Origin: Mauremys mutica
Lineage: Eukaryota; Chordata; Testudines; Geoemydidae
Direction of reading: 5' to 3'
Assembly (NCBI RefSeq): GCF_020497125.1
Contig: NC_059073.1
Span: forward strand, 16,823,225-16,887,224
Length of the DNA stretch: 64,000 bases
Part shown: piece after piece, positions 23,546 to 34,974 of the stretch
How positions within the stretch are numbered: the first letter of the stretch is position 1
Layout: each line of letters opens with the position of its first letter
Notes under the pieces: model-generated
Databases searched by the model: none
The model's input: only the letters and a program-made list of their open reading frames with translations
What the model was told of the DNA's origin: nothing
Position numbers and translations under genes: made by a program

Positions 23546-24508
23546 CTATGTCCACTGGATTCCCCCTCGTTCACGTTTGTTGACCCCTTCAAAGAACTCT
23601 AATAGATTAGTAAGACACGATTTCCCTTTACAGAAACCATGTTGACTATTGCTCAAGAGTTTATGTTTTTCTATGTGTCTGACAATTTTATTTTTAACTA
23701 TTGTTTCGACTAATTTGCCCGGTACCGACGTTAGATTTACCGCTCTGTAATTACCGGGATCACCTCTAGAGCCCTTTTTAAAGATTGGTGTTACATTAGC
23801 TAACTTCCAGTCATTGGGTACCGAAGCCCATTTAAAGGACAGGTTACAAATCTTAGTTAATAGTTCCGCAACTTCACATTTGAATTCTTTCAGAACTCTT
23901 GGGTGAATGCCATCTGGTCCTGGTGACTTGTTAATGTTGAGTTTATCAATTAATTCCAAAACCTCCTCTAGTGACACTTCAATCTGTGACAGTTCCTCAG
24001 ATTTGTCACCTACAAAAGCCGGCTCAGGTTTGGGAATCTCCCTAACATCCTCAGCCGTGAAGACTGAAGCAAAGAATCCATTTAGTTTCTCCGCAATGAC
24101 TTTATCATCTTTAAGTGCTCCTTTTGTATTTCGATCGTCAAGGGGCCCCACTGGTTGTTTAGCAGGCTTCCTGCTTCTGATGTACTTAAAAAACATTTTG
24201 TTATTACCTTTGGAGTTTTTGGCTAGCCGTTCTTCAAACTCCTCTTTGGCTTTTCTTATTACATTCTTGCACTTAAGTTGGCAGTGTTTGTGCTCCTTTC
24301 TATTTGCCTCACTAGGATTTGACTTCCACTTTTTAAAGGAAGTCTTTTTATCTCTCACTGCTTCTTTTACATGGTTGTTAAGCCACGGTGGATCTTTTTT
24401 AGTTTTTTTACTGTGTTTCTTAATTTGCAGTATACATCGAAGTTGGGCCTCTATTATGGTGTCTTTAAAAAGGGCCCATGCAACTTGCAGGGATTTCACT
24501 TTAGTCAT
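23546..24508 (-). pseudogene. CR1 ORF2 piece, RT N-terminal half (copy 2)
   Basis: A 320-codon open frame covers the linker and the first RT blocks: KSPGPDGIHP, then GSRGDPGNYRAV and NSQHGFCKGKSC. It ends at a stop just before the finger-palm block that continues, in another frame, at 23113-23592. Its first ATG (24506-24508) lies across the junction with the inserted younger CR1, so it is an accident of the insertion. In an intact CR1 this region is part of one ORF2. Confidence 0.85.
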
Positions 24509-25614
24509 AGAATCATAGAATCAAAGAATCTCAGGGTTGGAAGGGACCTCAGGAGGTCATCTAGTCCAACCCCCTGCTCAAAGCAGGACCAAACCCAACT
24601 AAATCATCCCAGCCAGGGCTTTGTCAAGCCTGACCTTAAAAACCTCGAAGGAAGGAGATTCCACCACCTCCCTAGGTAACCCATTCCAGTTCTTCACCAC
24701 CCTACTAGTGAAAAAGTTTTTCCTAATATCCAACCTAAACCTCCCCCTCTGCAACTTGAGACCATTACTCCTTGTTCTGTCATCTTCTACCACTGAGAAC
24801 AGTCTAGATCCATCCTCTTTGGAACCCCCTTTCAGGTAGTTGAAAGCAGCTATCAAATCCCCCCTTCTCTTCTGCAGACTAAACAATCCAAGTTCCCTCA
24901 GCCTCTCCTCATAAGTCATGTGCTCCAGCCCCCTAATCATTTTTGTTACCCTCCGCTGGACTCTCTCCAATTTATCCACATCCTTCTTGTAGTGTGGGGC
25001 CCAAAACTGGACACAGTACTCCAAATGAGGCCTCACCAGTGCTGAGTAGAGGGGAATGATCACATCCCTCGATCTGCTGGAAATGCCCCTACTTATACAA
25101 CCCAAAATGCCATTAGCCTTCTTGGCAACAAGGGCACACTGTTGACTCATATTCAGCTTTTCATCCACCGTAACCCCTAGGTCCTTTTCTGCAGAACTGC
25201 TGCCCAGCCATTCGGTCCCTAGTCTGTAGCAGTGCATGGGATTCTTCCGTCCTAAGTGCAGGACTCTGCACTTGTCCTTGTTGAACCTCATCATATTTCT
25301 TTTGGCCCAATCCTCTAATTTGTCTAGCTCCCTCTGTATCCTAGCCCTATCCTCCAGCGTATCAACCACTCCTCCCAGTTTAGTGTCATCTGCAAACTTG
25401 CTAAGGCTGCAGTCCACACCATCCGCCAGATCGTTAATGAAGATATTGAATATAACCGGCCCCAGCACCGACCCTTGGGGCACTCCACTTGATACCGGCT
25501 GCCAACTAGACATGGAACCATTGATCACTACCCATTGAGCCCGACCATCTAGCCAGTTTTCTATCCACCTTACCGTCCATTCATCCAGCCCAGACTTCTT
25601 TAACTTGCTGGCAC
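24508..25614 (-). mobile_element. younger CR1 3' fragment nested in CR1 copy 2
   Basis: It belongs to a different CR1 subfamily, with a 3' tail of ATAGAATC repeats at 24508-24530 and a C-terminal phrase ending ALAGMI. It is flanked by a 6-bp target duplication TAGTCA (24502-24507 and 25615-25620). The uninterrupted equivalent is seen in CR1 copy 1 at about 16637-16650. The RT keeps FADD. Confidence 0.92.
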
Positions 25615-25870
25615 TAGTCACTATACCGTTTAACTTTTGTTTAACTAACCCCCTCATTTTTGTATAGTTCCCCTTTTTGAAATTAAATGCCACAGTGTTG
25701 GGCTGTTGAGGTGTTCTTCCCACCACAGGGATGTTGAATGCTATTGTATTATGGTCACTATTTCCAAGCAGTCCTGCTATAGTTACCTCTTGGACCAGCT
25801 CCTGCGCTCCACTCAGGATTAAATCTAGAGTTGCCTCTTCCCTTGTGGGTTCCCATACCAGCTGCTCCAT
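24599..25870 (-). CDS. chimeric CR1 ORF2 open frame (423 codons)
   Basis: Residues 1-85 come from the endonuclease-RT linker of the older CR1 (copy 2). Residues 86-423 come from the inserted younger CR1, beginning in its RT domain. The junction at 25614/25615 happens to preserve frame, giving the longest open frame in the window. RT blocks are visible: [11 protein letters not shown] (about 128-138) and FADD at 159-162, then the CR1 thumb and C-terminal region to a natural stop. It lacks the endonuclease and the first RT blocks, so an autonomous function is not expected. The younger part has no stop or frameshift, which suggests a fairly recent insertion. Confidence 0.85.
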   Translation of the reverse strand: MEQLVWEPTREEATLDLILSGAQELVQEVTIAGLLGNSDHNTIAFNIPVVGRTPQQPNTVAFNFKKGNYTKMRGLVKQKLNGIVTSASKLKKSGLDEWTVRWIENWLDGRAQWVVINGSMSSWQPVSSGVPQGSVLGPVIFNIFINDLADGVDCSLSKFADDTKLGGVVDTLEDRARIQRELDKLEDWAKRNMMRFNKDKCRVLHLGRKNPMHCYRLGTEWLGSSSAEKDLGVTVDEKLNMSQQCALVAKKANGILGCISRGISSRSRDVIIPLYSALVRPHLEYCVQFWAPHYKKDVDKLERVQRRVTKMIRGLEHMTYEERLRELGLFSLQKRRGDLIAAFNYLKGGSKEDGSRLFSVVEDDRTRSNGLKLQRGRFRLDIRKNFFTSRVVKNWNGLPREVVESPSFEVFKVRLDKALAGMI

Positions 25871-26351
25871 GAAGCAGTCATTTAAAGTATCGAGAAATTT
25901 TATCTCTGCATTTCATCCTGAAGAGAAATGTTCCCAGTCAGTATGGGGATAATTGTAATCCCCCACTATTATTGGGTTCTTAATTTTGATAGCCTCTCTA
26001 ATTTCCCTTAGCATTTCATCATCACTATTACTGTCCTGGTCAGGTGGTTGATAATAGACCCCTAATGTTATATTTTTATTAGAGCATGAAATTTCTATCC
26101 TTAGAGATTCTATGGAACATGTGGATTCGCTTAAGATTTTTACTTCATTTGAATCTACATTTTCTTTCACATATAGTGCCACACCTCCCCCTGCACGACC
26201 TGTTCTGTCCTTCCGATATATTTTGTAACCCGGAATGATTGTGTCCCATTGATTGCTCTCAGTCCACCAGGTTTCTGTGATGCCTATTATATCAATATCC
26301 TTCTTTATCACAAGGCACTCAAGTTCACCCATCTTATTATTTAGACTTCTA

Positions 26352-29043
26352 CCATGTAGGTTTATGCAAACTAGTTTACTCTCTATGGCTTTCACAGTTT
26401 AAATTATTAATTCTTTTCTTGACAAACTTCCACCGCAGGTTGGAATATTATGTATATGGGACCCAAGAAGAACCTTTTAAAAGGAAGAAATCATTGTATC
26501 CGTATCACATATATCAACAAACAATTCTACAAATATTTTTTTGAAGTTTCTAGGAGACATGGGGAAAATTGAAATAGTTCTATAAATTTTAAGAGCTTTG
26601 AAATCTGAGAAAAATTAAGCATTTTCTTTTGTTTACAAGCATTAATCATTCTCTCCTGACAGAATACTGTAAAGTAGATAGTAAACCTTTAGTGCTATTG
26701 GACAGGTAACAAACATATACCCTTTTTCAGCAATCTTGTCACATAATCTGAATTTTAGTAACAATCCTCATTCTCAGGCATGTTAATTCTCTGCAGCATC
26801 TGTCACTGCTATGAATGGTTGATCATAAGTACCTCTGTAGTCATCTCAATGCTATTAAGCAGATGGCAGTGCTAAATCTGAATGATGTAGTACATCTCCC
26901 TAGTGGACTTTGTTTCCATATACTACCATTACTCTACAATTCCTCAGTGATAAATCTTATGTATTCTAGAGAACATTAAATAGTGAGCTGACAGTGGCAA
27001 TTGATTTATTACCAGTAGTTTGCCTTTGCCCTATTATTGTCTTTGCAAACACTTGTGTAGATCATGTATGAAGCTTCCAAGGCATAAAGGCCATTGAACT
27101 AATTTTTTCTTTAATGTTTTAGAGATTTAATATTTTAATGTAATTTGTCTTCAGAGTGAACATGTTTAAACTCTGGTCTATAGATCTGAAATAATTCCCT
27201 GTTAAAATTCTCCTTTTTTCTCTATTATATTCTAAACTGTGGATTTTCATGATAAAATGTTCTAGTATTAACATTAGGCCATTAAAACAGCAACTTCTTT
27301 TGACCATAAATCCAAGTAAAAGATTATTGCCTGATGTATGGTTTTGAGAAGTATTATTTGTAATTCAACTTTGTTTCATAAATATCATATACATACACAT
27401 ACACACACACACACACACAAGTGTGAAGCTGGTAAAAAAGACACTTGTGTGCCAAGCACAAATGAATACAATAATATGGGGGGTTATTGTTTTAGCAGTA
27501 TTTAACTTCTGCAGTTCAATTTATATTTAAACAGATCATTTGTGCTATATTCAGCAGTATATGTTAAATTATTATGTATCTATGTAGTGCAGCTTTCATG
27601 AAGAAATTACTAAATGCATAATGTAAAAGCTGCCTGCAGAAAAGCTATATTGCATGGCATATGGCAACATTAATTTTAGTCTTTTTGCTTTCCTTAGCTT
27701 GGCATTGAAAATCTACCATGAACATTCATAGCTTTTGACAGTTTCCATTATACTCTGGTCTTTAGGTAGAGCTGGCTGACTGACAATTTCACAAATGTTT
27801 ACTATTCTCAATTTTCAAAAGCTAAGCAACAATGTTTCATAAACTCATTTTATCTTTCTTACTACGACTGGACTGCTTTAGCATTATTTGTTCAATTAGC
27901 CTTACTAATTTGTATGGGTATAATTTCTATCTAATATTATCCCCTAAATGTTAAGTGCTGCATGGGAATTTCATCACATATCTCCCATAGAAGTCAATGG
28001 AGCTGGCTGGCTAAATCCAGCACACTTCAGAGTTATCTATTTGAAGACTATCATAATTGCCAAAGATAGTTCCTTTGAAAGCCCACCAAAATGCACTCAA
28101 TTATTTGTGGATTTACTCTATAAACAAATTATTTGTAGACAATGCAACATTTTAGTATCCAAAATGGAAACACTCCCCACAGATATTGTACTTGGTTGCT
28201 GGGACATTACTATGTGTAAGAATTGGAGAGAAATCTCAGATTTAATCTTCTCTCTGGTATTAGAGTGAAAGGTTTTTAAATAAAACCCAAGGTTGATAGC
28301 TACCAGCAGTCATACAAAAGTGATTCTCAGTGATGACGTCTGACTACCAAACAAAATGCCATTAATAAAACTTAAAATGGGCATCACTTTCAGTCTCCTA
28401 GTTGGAGGTTGGCTACTATACAACAGTATTGGTGGCTAGAGAGAAGGGAAGGTTAGGTTGTATAGAGAGGAAGAGCAGCTTTTCATGAAGGCAAGTGAAG
28501 ATTCAACTACCCATCCACCCACAATATTTAGACCATGGTATCTGAATGTCATATCATTCCCTTCAACCCCTATCAGCTACAGATATCCTGGGGAGACAGT
28601 AAGAAGGATGTGAAAGTATCAAATGGTGCCGTGCTAGGGGAGAGCTCTATCCAGTTGCACTGGATGCCCCAAAATGGAGAACAAACTACAAAAATTTATT
28701 ACTGCACTTCACATTTGAGATGGACTTGGGTGGGACAGTGAGCTATTCATTCCACTGCAAGAACATTCTCTTTAACTAGCACTGTACTATTTTGTTTCAC
28801 ATAAGAAAACTATCTGACAACCTAGAATACCAAAAATACCACTACTCTGAGATGTACAACAAATAAACTAAAAAGTCATTATTTTGCAAATCAGGAATCC
28901 GAAGACTGAACAACAGCAAATAGATGAAGCATCTTTAATTTCCCCTGAGTAGTAGAAGCACACATACAGTGGGGTACATTTCAAAACTTTAGTCTGTTTC
29001 TAGAGATATTTCCAGTTCTAGTGGCATTCCTCATTTTAAGTAC
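26352..29043. other. unassigned intronic DNA
   Basis: AT-rich intron with one CA microsatellite (27390-27419). No exon or other repeat recognised. Confidence 0.6.
27390..27419. repeat. CA dinucleotide microsatellite
   Basis: A run of ACAT/ACAC units, with about ten uninterrupted AC repeats at its end. Confidence 0.9.
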
Positions 29044-29057
29044 ACAGAATATCTCTG

Positions 29058-29656
29058 TAGAAGCAGCAAAGAATCCTGTGGCACCTTATAGACTAACAGA
29101 CGTTTTGCAGCATGAGCTTTCGTGGGTGAATACCCACTTCTTCGGATGCAAGTAGTGGAAATTTCCAGGGGCAGGTGTATATATAAGCAAGCAAGAAGCA
29201 AGCTAGAGATAACGAGGTTAGATCAATCAGGGAGGATGAGGCCCTGTTCCAGCAGCTGAGGTGTCAAAACCAAGGTATGAGAAACTGGTTCTGTAATTGG
29301 CAAGCCATTCACAGTCTTTGTTTAGTCCTGAGCTGATGGTGTTAAATTTGCAGATGACCTGGAGCTCAGCAGTTTCTCTTTGAAGTCTGGTCCTAAAGTT
29401 TTTTTGCTGTAGGATGGCCATCTCAGCTGCTGGAACAGGGCCTCATCCTCCCTGATTGATTTAACCTCGTTATCTCTAGCTTGCTTCTTGCTTGCTTATA
29501 TTTACACCTGCCCCTGGAAATTTCCACTACTTGCATCCGAAGAAGTGGGTATTCACCCACGAAAGCTCATGCTGCAAAACGTCTGTTAGTCTATAAGGTG
29601 CCACAGGATTCTTTGCTGCTTCTACAGAACCAGACTAACACGGCTACCCCTCTGAT
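29058..29656 (-). mobile_element. Penelope-like element insertion with 203-bp inverted arms
   Basis: It is flanked by a perfect 14-bp target duplication ACAGAATATCTCTG (29044-29057 and 29657-29670). Bases 29058-29260 and 29422-29624 are inverted copies of each other with few mismatches, around a ~160-bp loop. The loop and inner arms, read on the minus strand, encode the C-terminal end of a PLE protein (29227-29421). The outermost ~90 bp is the shared terminal repeat found at four other places in the window. Confidence 0.9.
29227..29421 (-). pseudogene. PLE polyprotein C-terminal fragment
   Basis: The 64-codon frame contains the phrase VAILQQ-type (here MAILQQKNFRTRL) followed by QRETAELQVICKFNT and GLNKDCEW. 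This is the recognisable tail following the GIY-YIG endonuclease in vertebrate PLE proteins. The related copy at 60068-60680 has the same tail next to its GIY-YIG motif. Reverse transcriptase and endonuclease are missing, so this is a 5'-truncated remnant. The final residues run into the inverted arm and are not native. Confidence 0.78.
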
Positions 29657-29670
29657 ACAGAATATCTCTG

Positions 29671-31782
29671 AAATCTGCAATATTTTAAAATCAGTATGAA
29701 CTTTTTAAGCATGCCACGTACCCATAGTACTAGAAAAAAGGAAAATGTAGTCCTAACTGTTGACTGAGTTTAAAGAGGCCGATTAACCTAATATTTGTTT
29801 TAACATTATTTTAGGGGTACTTAAAACAAGCAAACCTTGCTTTTACATGCTAATCAAAAAGTGACCCATTTTAAACATGTGGACCTATTCTTCATTCAAA
29901 TATGTCAAGATTTTTTTCCCTTATAATGAGGGGAAGTATCAAAAACAATCTTTATGATACTATAGCATCACAATTCTCTTTTGTTTCACATAATGTGTGT
30001 AACACCAACGACATTTAGATATATTCCAGTGTTACAAGCATCTCTTAGTAGTTACAAATGACATTACAATATGTTCTGTTCTTTGATCAGAAGATTAAAA
30101 ATTGTTTTGTGTTGCTCAGATGGTTTGGCTAATGAAATTCTGAAATATCTTTGCAAAAAATGTGAGCCGGGATTGTATGAGCAATATTTCATCAAGCAAA
30201 TTCATACCCCCTTCCCTTTCACCATGAACTACCCCTATTGTTTATAAAAACAGCAAAATAAGAAAGTGAATAAGTAATTCTTTTTAAAAGTTTATCAAAT
30301 TTGGAGTCTAGTGAACATAACTGGAACAATATCCCAGATGCAACATAAAACAACTACCTAATAAAGTAGTTCTACTCTGGTGACACTCAATAATAACACA
30401 TTATGGCTAATAATCAGTACTTTACATATGAATTACATGTTGTGTTTCATTTGATTTTTGCTCATCATCATTCAGAGGACCACCAAAATTTGTAAAAGAT
30501 AAAAAAAAAAGTTCATAAAAGATCTTGTTTAAAACCTGACAAAAAGGAAAACAAATTCAAATAATCATTTTTTAAGTTTTAGTCTAGTCCAGTATTTTCA
30601 TTGTGCTATCTGAAAGCATAGGCTGCAACAGCAAATAAAACCTACTACTAACATTAAAAGCAACAAAGCAAAATAGAACTGCCAATATTAAAAGTAAAAA
30701 TTTGAAGACTTTTTTGACCAGTATATTTACTAAAAAAATCATGTTAACTGCTGCTATTTTCTAAAGGTAGTATGCAAGGTAGACACATCCTCCAGAGTTC
30801 TTAATGCTTCTGGTATGCACATCAGTTTTTAGAAATTTACAAAACCTTTTCAGGTGGGAGACACCATGAATAAAGACTACTCTTTTCTGGTTGTCAAAAA
30901 CATCATAAAAAAACCAATCTAAGTGAAAACAGTGAAATTAAAACTTTCCATCAATTTTTCACTTTGAGCAGTTTGCCTGGTTTTGAGAGCTTTCTTCCCT
31001 CACAAAGACTTAAATCATTCCTGACAAACAGAATGGCAAAATATTCCTCAGTTGCCAGCTGGGAAAGTGTTTTTCCTCCTCAACTGTGTTGTGAAATCAG
31101 GGTTCTTTAGTTTTTTAGATTTTGCTGCACTGTTATAATGCATTTAAGTAAAAGTTGTCTTTAACTTGTTTACTGGTGGGTGAGATATATTGTCAGTTTG
31201 AGCAGCACACTCCCTATCCTTAGAAATATTGTACAGGACATCTTACCCATGAGAAAAATCTTTTAAAGTCAATCACCATAGATAATGAATGCAGGAACAT
31301 AAAACCAGAATATCTGCATACTCAGCATGGTCAGCACAATGAGCTCAACCAAATAAACCAAATCAATCAAATAAAAAGTTCCCTAAAATTGTTTTATCAA
31401 AATCTATTTGTACTGAACAAGTTACACATGTTATCCTTTGATTCTTGAAATTTTTCGAAGCCAAGTTCCAACAAGCTAAAAAGTGAGTAAAAATTCCTTT
31501 TCTTTCAAGTATATACTGTTCATGCACTTTATAATGCCACTGTCAACCAAGTTTGTGAATAATGTAATCTAGTAAAATTTGCCATTTTTTCAATATCTCT
31601 TCTCCTTGTTTACTGGGTTCCATTCGACCCCTTTTGGTGGCAATTTGTCTTTTGTACATACTTGATAGCAAAGAACAATATAAGACTGCAGATTGTTGCT
31701 AACAATCCTCTTGCATAATATTTATGCTGTTTAAGATTAGATATAAAAGGAATTCATTGGTACTGAAAGTAAAACTAGCTAC
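29671..31782. other. unassigned intronic DNA
   Basis: Strongly AT-rich intron without recognised repeats or exons. Confidence 0.6.
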
Positions 31783-31794
31783 TTGATTGTAGGA

Positions 31795-31988
31795 TATCAG
31801 AGGGGTAGCCGTGTTAGTATGGATCTGTAAAAGCAGCAAAGAGTCCTGTGGCACCTTATAGACTAACAGACATATTGGAGCATGAGCTTTCGTGGGTGAA
31901 TACCCACTTCGTCGGATGCAGTGGGTATTCACCCACGAAAGCTCATGCTCCAATACGTCTGTTAGTCTATAAGGTGCCACAGGACTCT
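31795..31988. mobile_element. PLE terminal-repeat inverted dimer next to a KHDRBS3 donor site
   Basis: It is flanked by a perfect 12-bp target duplication TTGATTGTAGGA (31783-31794 and 31989-32000). It consists of two inverted copies of the PLE terminal repeat. Bases 31837-31907 pair with 31921-31991 over 71 bp with one mismatch, leaving a 13-nt loop. The nearer edge of the element is 49 nt into the intron from the 83-bp exon. There is no coding content. Confidence 0.92.
31878..31915 (-). ncRNA. hammerhead-ribozyme-like core in a PLE end
   Basis: Read on the minus (KHDRBS3 sense) strand, the order is CCGACGA, a GUGGGU-AUUC-ACCCAC hairpin, CGAA, then an AGC-UCAU-GCU hairpin and C. This parallels the hammerhead layout (CUGANGA, stem II, GAA, stem III with A15.1-U16.1, H17). 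Problems: U4 is C, one extra A precedes stem II, and I see no good stem I. It is probably a decayed or dimer-dependent motif. Confidence 0.35.
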
Positions 31989-32035
31989 TTGATTGTAGGA
32001 GTTTTCTCCTATAAATACAGTGGGACTTGATATTT

Positions 32036-32037
32036 AC
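32036..32037 (-). promoter_or_regulatory. KHDRBS3: 5' splice site of the 83-bp exon
   Basis: The junction reads AAG|GTAAAT on the minus strand. The +5 base is A where G is preferred, so the site is weaker than the GTAAGT donor of the upstream exon at 54985. Confidence 0.85.
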
Positions 32038-32120
32038 CTTTGTGCCTGGGTGCTATAGCTGTTATCATAGGAGTCGTAGCCCTGCTCATCATAAGCAGTG
32101 CCATATCCATCATCATACTC
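32038..32120 (-). CDS. KHDRBS3: KHDRBS3 tyrosine-rich internal exon
   Basis: This 83-bp exon encodes 27 complete codons plus two bases (phase 0 in, phase 2 out). It starts [13 protein letters not shown] and ends NSYSTQAQ, with seven Tyr in 27 residues. This is the tyrosine-rich region after the RG/proline-rich linker of KHDRBS3, a likely target of Src-family kinases and an SH2-binding region in this family. The acceptor is TTTTTCAG at 32121-32128; the donor is AAG|GTAAAT. Its phase fits the upstream exon, which ends on a complete codon. The last exon, which should carry the conserved C-terminal tail, was not found below 32038. Confidence 0.94.
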
Positions 32121-32410
32121 CTGAAAAATATAATAGAAAAGTAATGTTAAAATGTAAAGAACACACTTCAGAACCTGAAAGAAATATGTTAATTATAAAT
32201 GTGAACAACACTATCCACTGAAATCTAAATTCATGCAACAAGATGTAAACCATGGAACTATAAAATCTTAATACACTTAATATACACACCAATTCTATCT
32301 AAGAGGCAACATAAATCTAAGATCTAAGATTTATGTAGTTACTTTGGATTTAAGTTTGAGATCTTGGTGGCAACCAATTTTGCACTTTTAAGAGATATTA
32401 GCATGTTGAA

Positions 32411-34350
32411 TAAAAATGGCTACTTACCACAAAGTAACTGTGGTTCTTCAAGGGTGCTGCCTCTGCATATTCACACCTGTGGTATGTCTGGAGCCACAGA
32501 CCTTCAAGAAAGCAGTGTCAGTTCGGGACCTTTTGTGGCAACAAACTTTGGACCCAAGGTTATAAAAAGGCTATGCAAATCCAGTTGCCTTAGTTCTTTT
32601 CCCTAAACTCAAGAATCCTGTAAGAGTATAATTCTGAAGAAGAGAGAGGCTGACAGGCAGTGCAATTATGCAGAGACAACACCCTTAAGAACCAGAGTTA
32701 CTAATGTAAGTAACCATTTGTACTTCTTGAAGTAGCCTCTGCATAGTCCCACTTGTGGGAGTTTAGTAAATGGCATAACCCCATGAAGGAGGGCAGAGAT
32801 CTAATTAAACAAGAATTGTAGAACTGCCCTCCCAAAACCAGCATCAGACCTAGATCCCAGATTGAGAGAGCAGTGTTGTATGAAAGTTTATACAGAAGTC
32901 CAGGCAGGACCCTTCCAGATGTTTATAATGAAAAGAATACAGAGGTAACCCCATGATATTGGCTTATGCCTGGTAGAGTGAAATCTAGAACTGTAAAGAT
33001 CTGACACCTTAGATAATTTACAACATGACTCAATGCAAAGCCTAATCCATTTAAACAGATGCTGACTGGAAATGACATTCCCTTCACATTGATCCCCCGA
33101 GGTTACAAAACTGTTGATATTCTAAAGGCCTCAATTTTACCCAAATAACTCAAAGCCCTCTCTTGCCATAGAAGATATATAAGCCTAGTTCCCCCAGGTA
33201 AGCTTTGAAAAGATACTTGGGAGACTGATGATCTGATTCAGATGAAATTAAGACATCAGATTTGGAATAAATTTGAGATAAAAATACAGGGTAACTCTCT
33301 TGTAGATGTAATTGTGACTAAAAATGGAGCTTTTAGTGCCAAGTGGAATAAAGAACACTGTCATAAGATCTCCAACTGTACAATCTTGTCAGCACAACAC
33401 TAAGGTTCCTTGATGGAAGAGGTTCTCAACTCTGATAGGAAAACACCAGATCCTTTTAGGAATCTTTTGATGACTGAAAACAATAGAAACATCCACTGGG
33501 AGATAATATAGTAAGATTATAGATGTATTCTACCAAGGTGCATCTAATACAAGGGGAGACAAACACCAAGTACAATAAATATTTCAAAATCAATTGTAAG
33601 GGCATGGGTCATGGAGACATTATCTGATTATCTTTGAGAAAACATCTTCTGAGATGAACAATTCAACACAGATGCCTTTCTAGAATGTAGCAGAGCCTCC
33701 TCTATTTCCACAGAGCATTCCACATCAGAAGTAGTCAATGTCTTATGATCAAAGCAATGGAGATGAAGTGACTCCAAATTTGTAAAATAGAGAAAATAGT
33801 CTTCCTGTGATAGCAGGTCTGATGATGAATGTAGAAGACCTAGGAACTTCATGTACCAATACTGTCTAGCTCAACTAGGGCAACTAGTATGATTTTGGAG
33901 AATGTCTTGCATCTTTTTATTACCATTGGAACTGTTGGAAAGGCATCAAAGAATCTCTTACTCCAGTTCAGCAAGAATGTGTCTGTGATAGTCTATCCAT
34001 CACTGTCTGTTTCAAGGAACACTCACACTGTTCCTGCAGCCAGCAACTGAGAGTCTGTTGCCATATTCTCTGTCAGTCAGATCTGCTGAGTTGCATTTGA
34101 TGAGCCAGACTCCCATCTGACACAGCCATTGCTTCCTGGCATTATTGTTAACTAGCACCTCATTATTTATTAATGTAATATTTAGCCATCATGTTAACAA
34201 CATAGCCCTTATTCAATGCCAGAAAGGATTTGAGGCAACCTAATATACACTACATGTATATGGCACTTGGTCTCCTCCCCCAGATTCTACCAATTTTGAA
34301 CTCTCAGCTTCAGAGATAAGCTCTCCAACTCAAACTGGATGTATCTGTGA
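32411..34350 (-). mobile_element. DIRS-like retrotransposon, 3' part (element A)
   Basis: At 32411-32760 it has a terminal region with an internal inverted pair (AAGTAACTGTGGTTCTTC near 32425, and its inverted copy near 32665-32700). The element at 34975-35330 has the same layout. The minus strand between about 33000 and 34000 holds decayed frames resembling the tyrosine-recombinase region (for example 33628-33852, with EALLHSRKAS). The 5' portion is missing. The upper boundary is uncertain. Confidence 0.55.
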
Positions 34351-34974
34351 TGATCACAATGGCTGGGGATAGAGGATCAAATGAACTTCCTATATTATAT
34401 TGGTTGGGAGCTTCCACCAAAGGAGAGTCCTAGGGAATTTTGGAAATCGACTCATTAGTTACATATTGGCTACATTAGGAGGGAATGTTTTGCTGAACAG
34501 TTGGCCCAGAGGGGTGTGGGGTAAGAGAAGGGTCATAAGACAAAGAAAAGAAAAGTGGCTTTTGCTTGAGACCCAGCATATCTAAACCTTCTTAAAAGGA
34601 ACAATGCCAAAATGTGCTCCAAGTACGAAACAGTGCTAGCAAACTGACTTCACCACAAGGAAGACAGAATGCTGGCTAAGTATGGCAGGTTCAACTTAGA
34701 GTGCAGAGAGAGGCTTGGTTCCATAAGTTGCTAGCCCAATTGCCTTAATAGGGTGTAACTGGCATGGCCAATACTACCGTTTCCTATCCCATCCTGGTTG
34801 GCAGCTCTGTGTGTTACTATATTTAGTATCTGGACACTTCTCTTTAAATATAATCTTCTTCCAAAAAGTTAGTATATTATTTACTAGCTTTGGGTTTCAT
34901 TGAACCTTCCAGTCTCTGAACAGGTATTGGACTATTCTGTTTTGATGTGTTCACTTTACAGAACGCAAAGAATG
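34351..34974. other. unassigned spacer between the two DIRS-like elements
   Basis: Nothing recognised. It could be decayed DIRS sequence or host intron. Confidence 0.45.

Larger units (their letters stand above)
22262..26351 (-). mobile_element. CR1 LINE, ~4 kb (copy 2), split by a younger CR1
   Basis: Same subfamily and orientation as the copy at 14276-18400. The 3' end at 22262 has a short AGAACATA(A)G-type repeat. The 5' truncation is near 26351, inside the endonuclease. Frames include the endonuclease with GDYNYPHTDW (25913-26395), RT (23546-24508 and 23113-23592) and the C-terminus (22475-22834). The active-site box is FADN at 23269-23280, as in copy 1. It is interrupted by another CR1 at 24508-25614. 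Confidence 0.92.
1..32037 (-). other. KHDRBS3: KHDRBS3 intron downstream of the 83-bp exon (partial)
   Basis: The intron starts at 32037, reading leftward, with a GTAAAT donor and runs off the window. No acceptor or terminal coding exon was recognised. It carries CR1, PLE, SINE and hAT insertions listed separately. Confidence 0.85.

Noticed and set aside
29058..29656. Reading the inverted arms as a CRISPR-like or integron-like array
   Set aside because: There are only two inverted copies, one 14-bp target duplication and a PLE coding tail; this is a eukaryotic retroelement.
31699..32030. Frames of 93 and 60 codons with the same peptide on both strands
   Set aside because: They are artefacts of the PLE palindrome; each arm encodes the same string on opposite strands.
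1..32037. Search for the terminal KHDRBS3 exon (YYDYGHG and PYGRY-type tail)
   Set aside because: I scanned the minus strand for these codon patterns and found none. The exon most likely lies below the window start.
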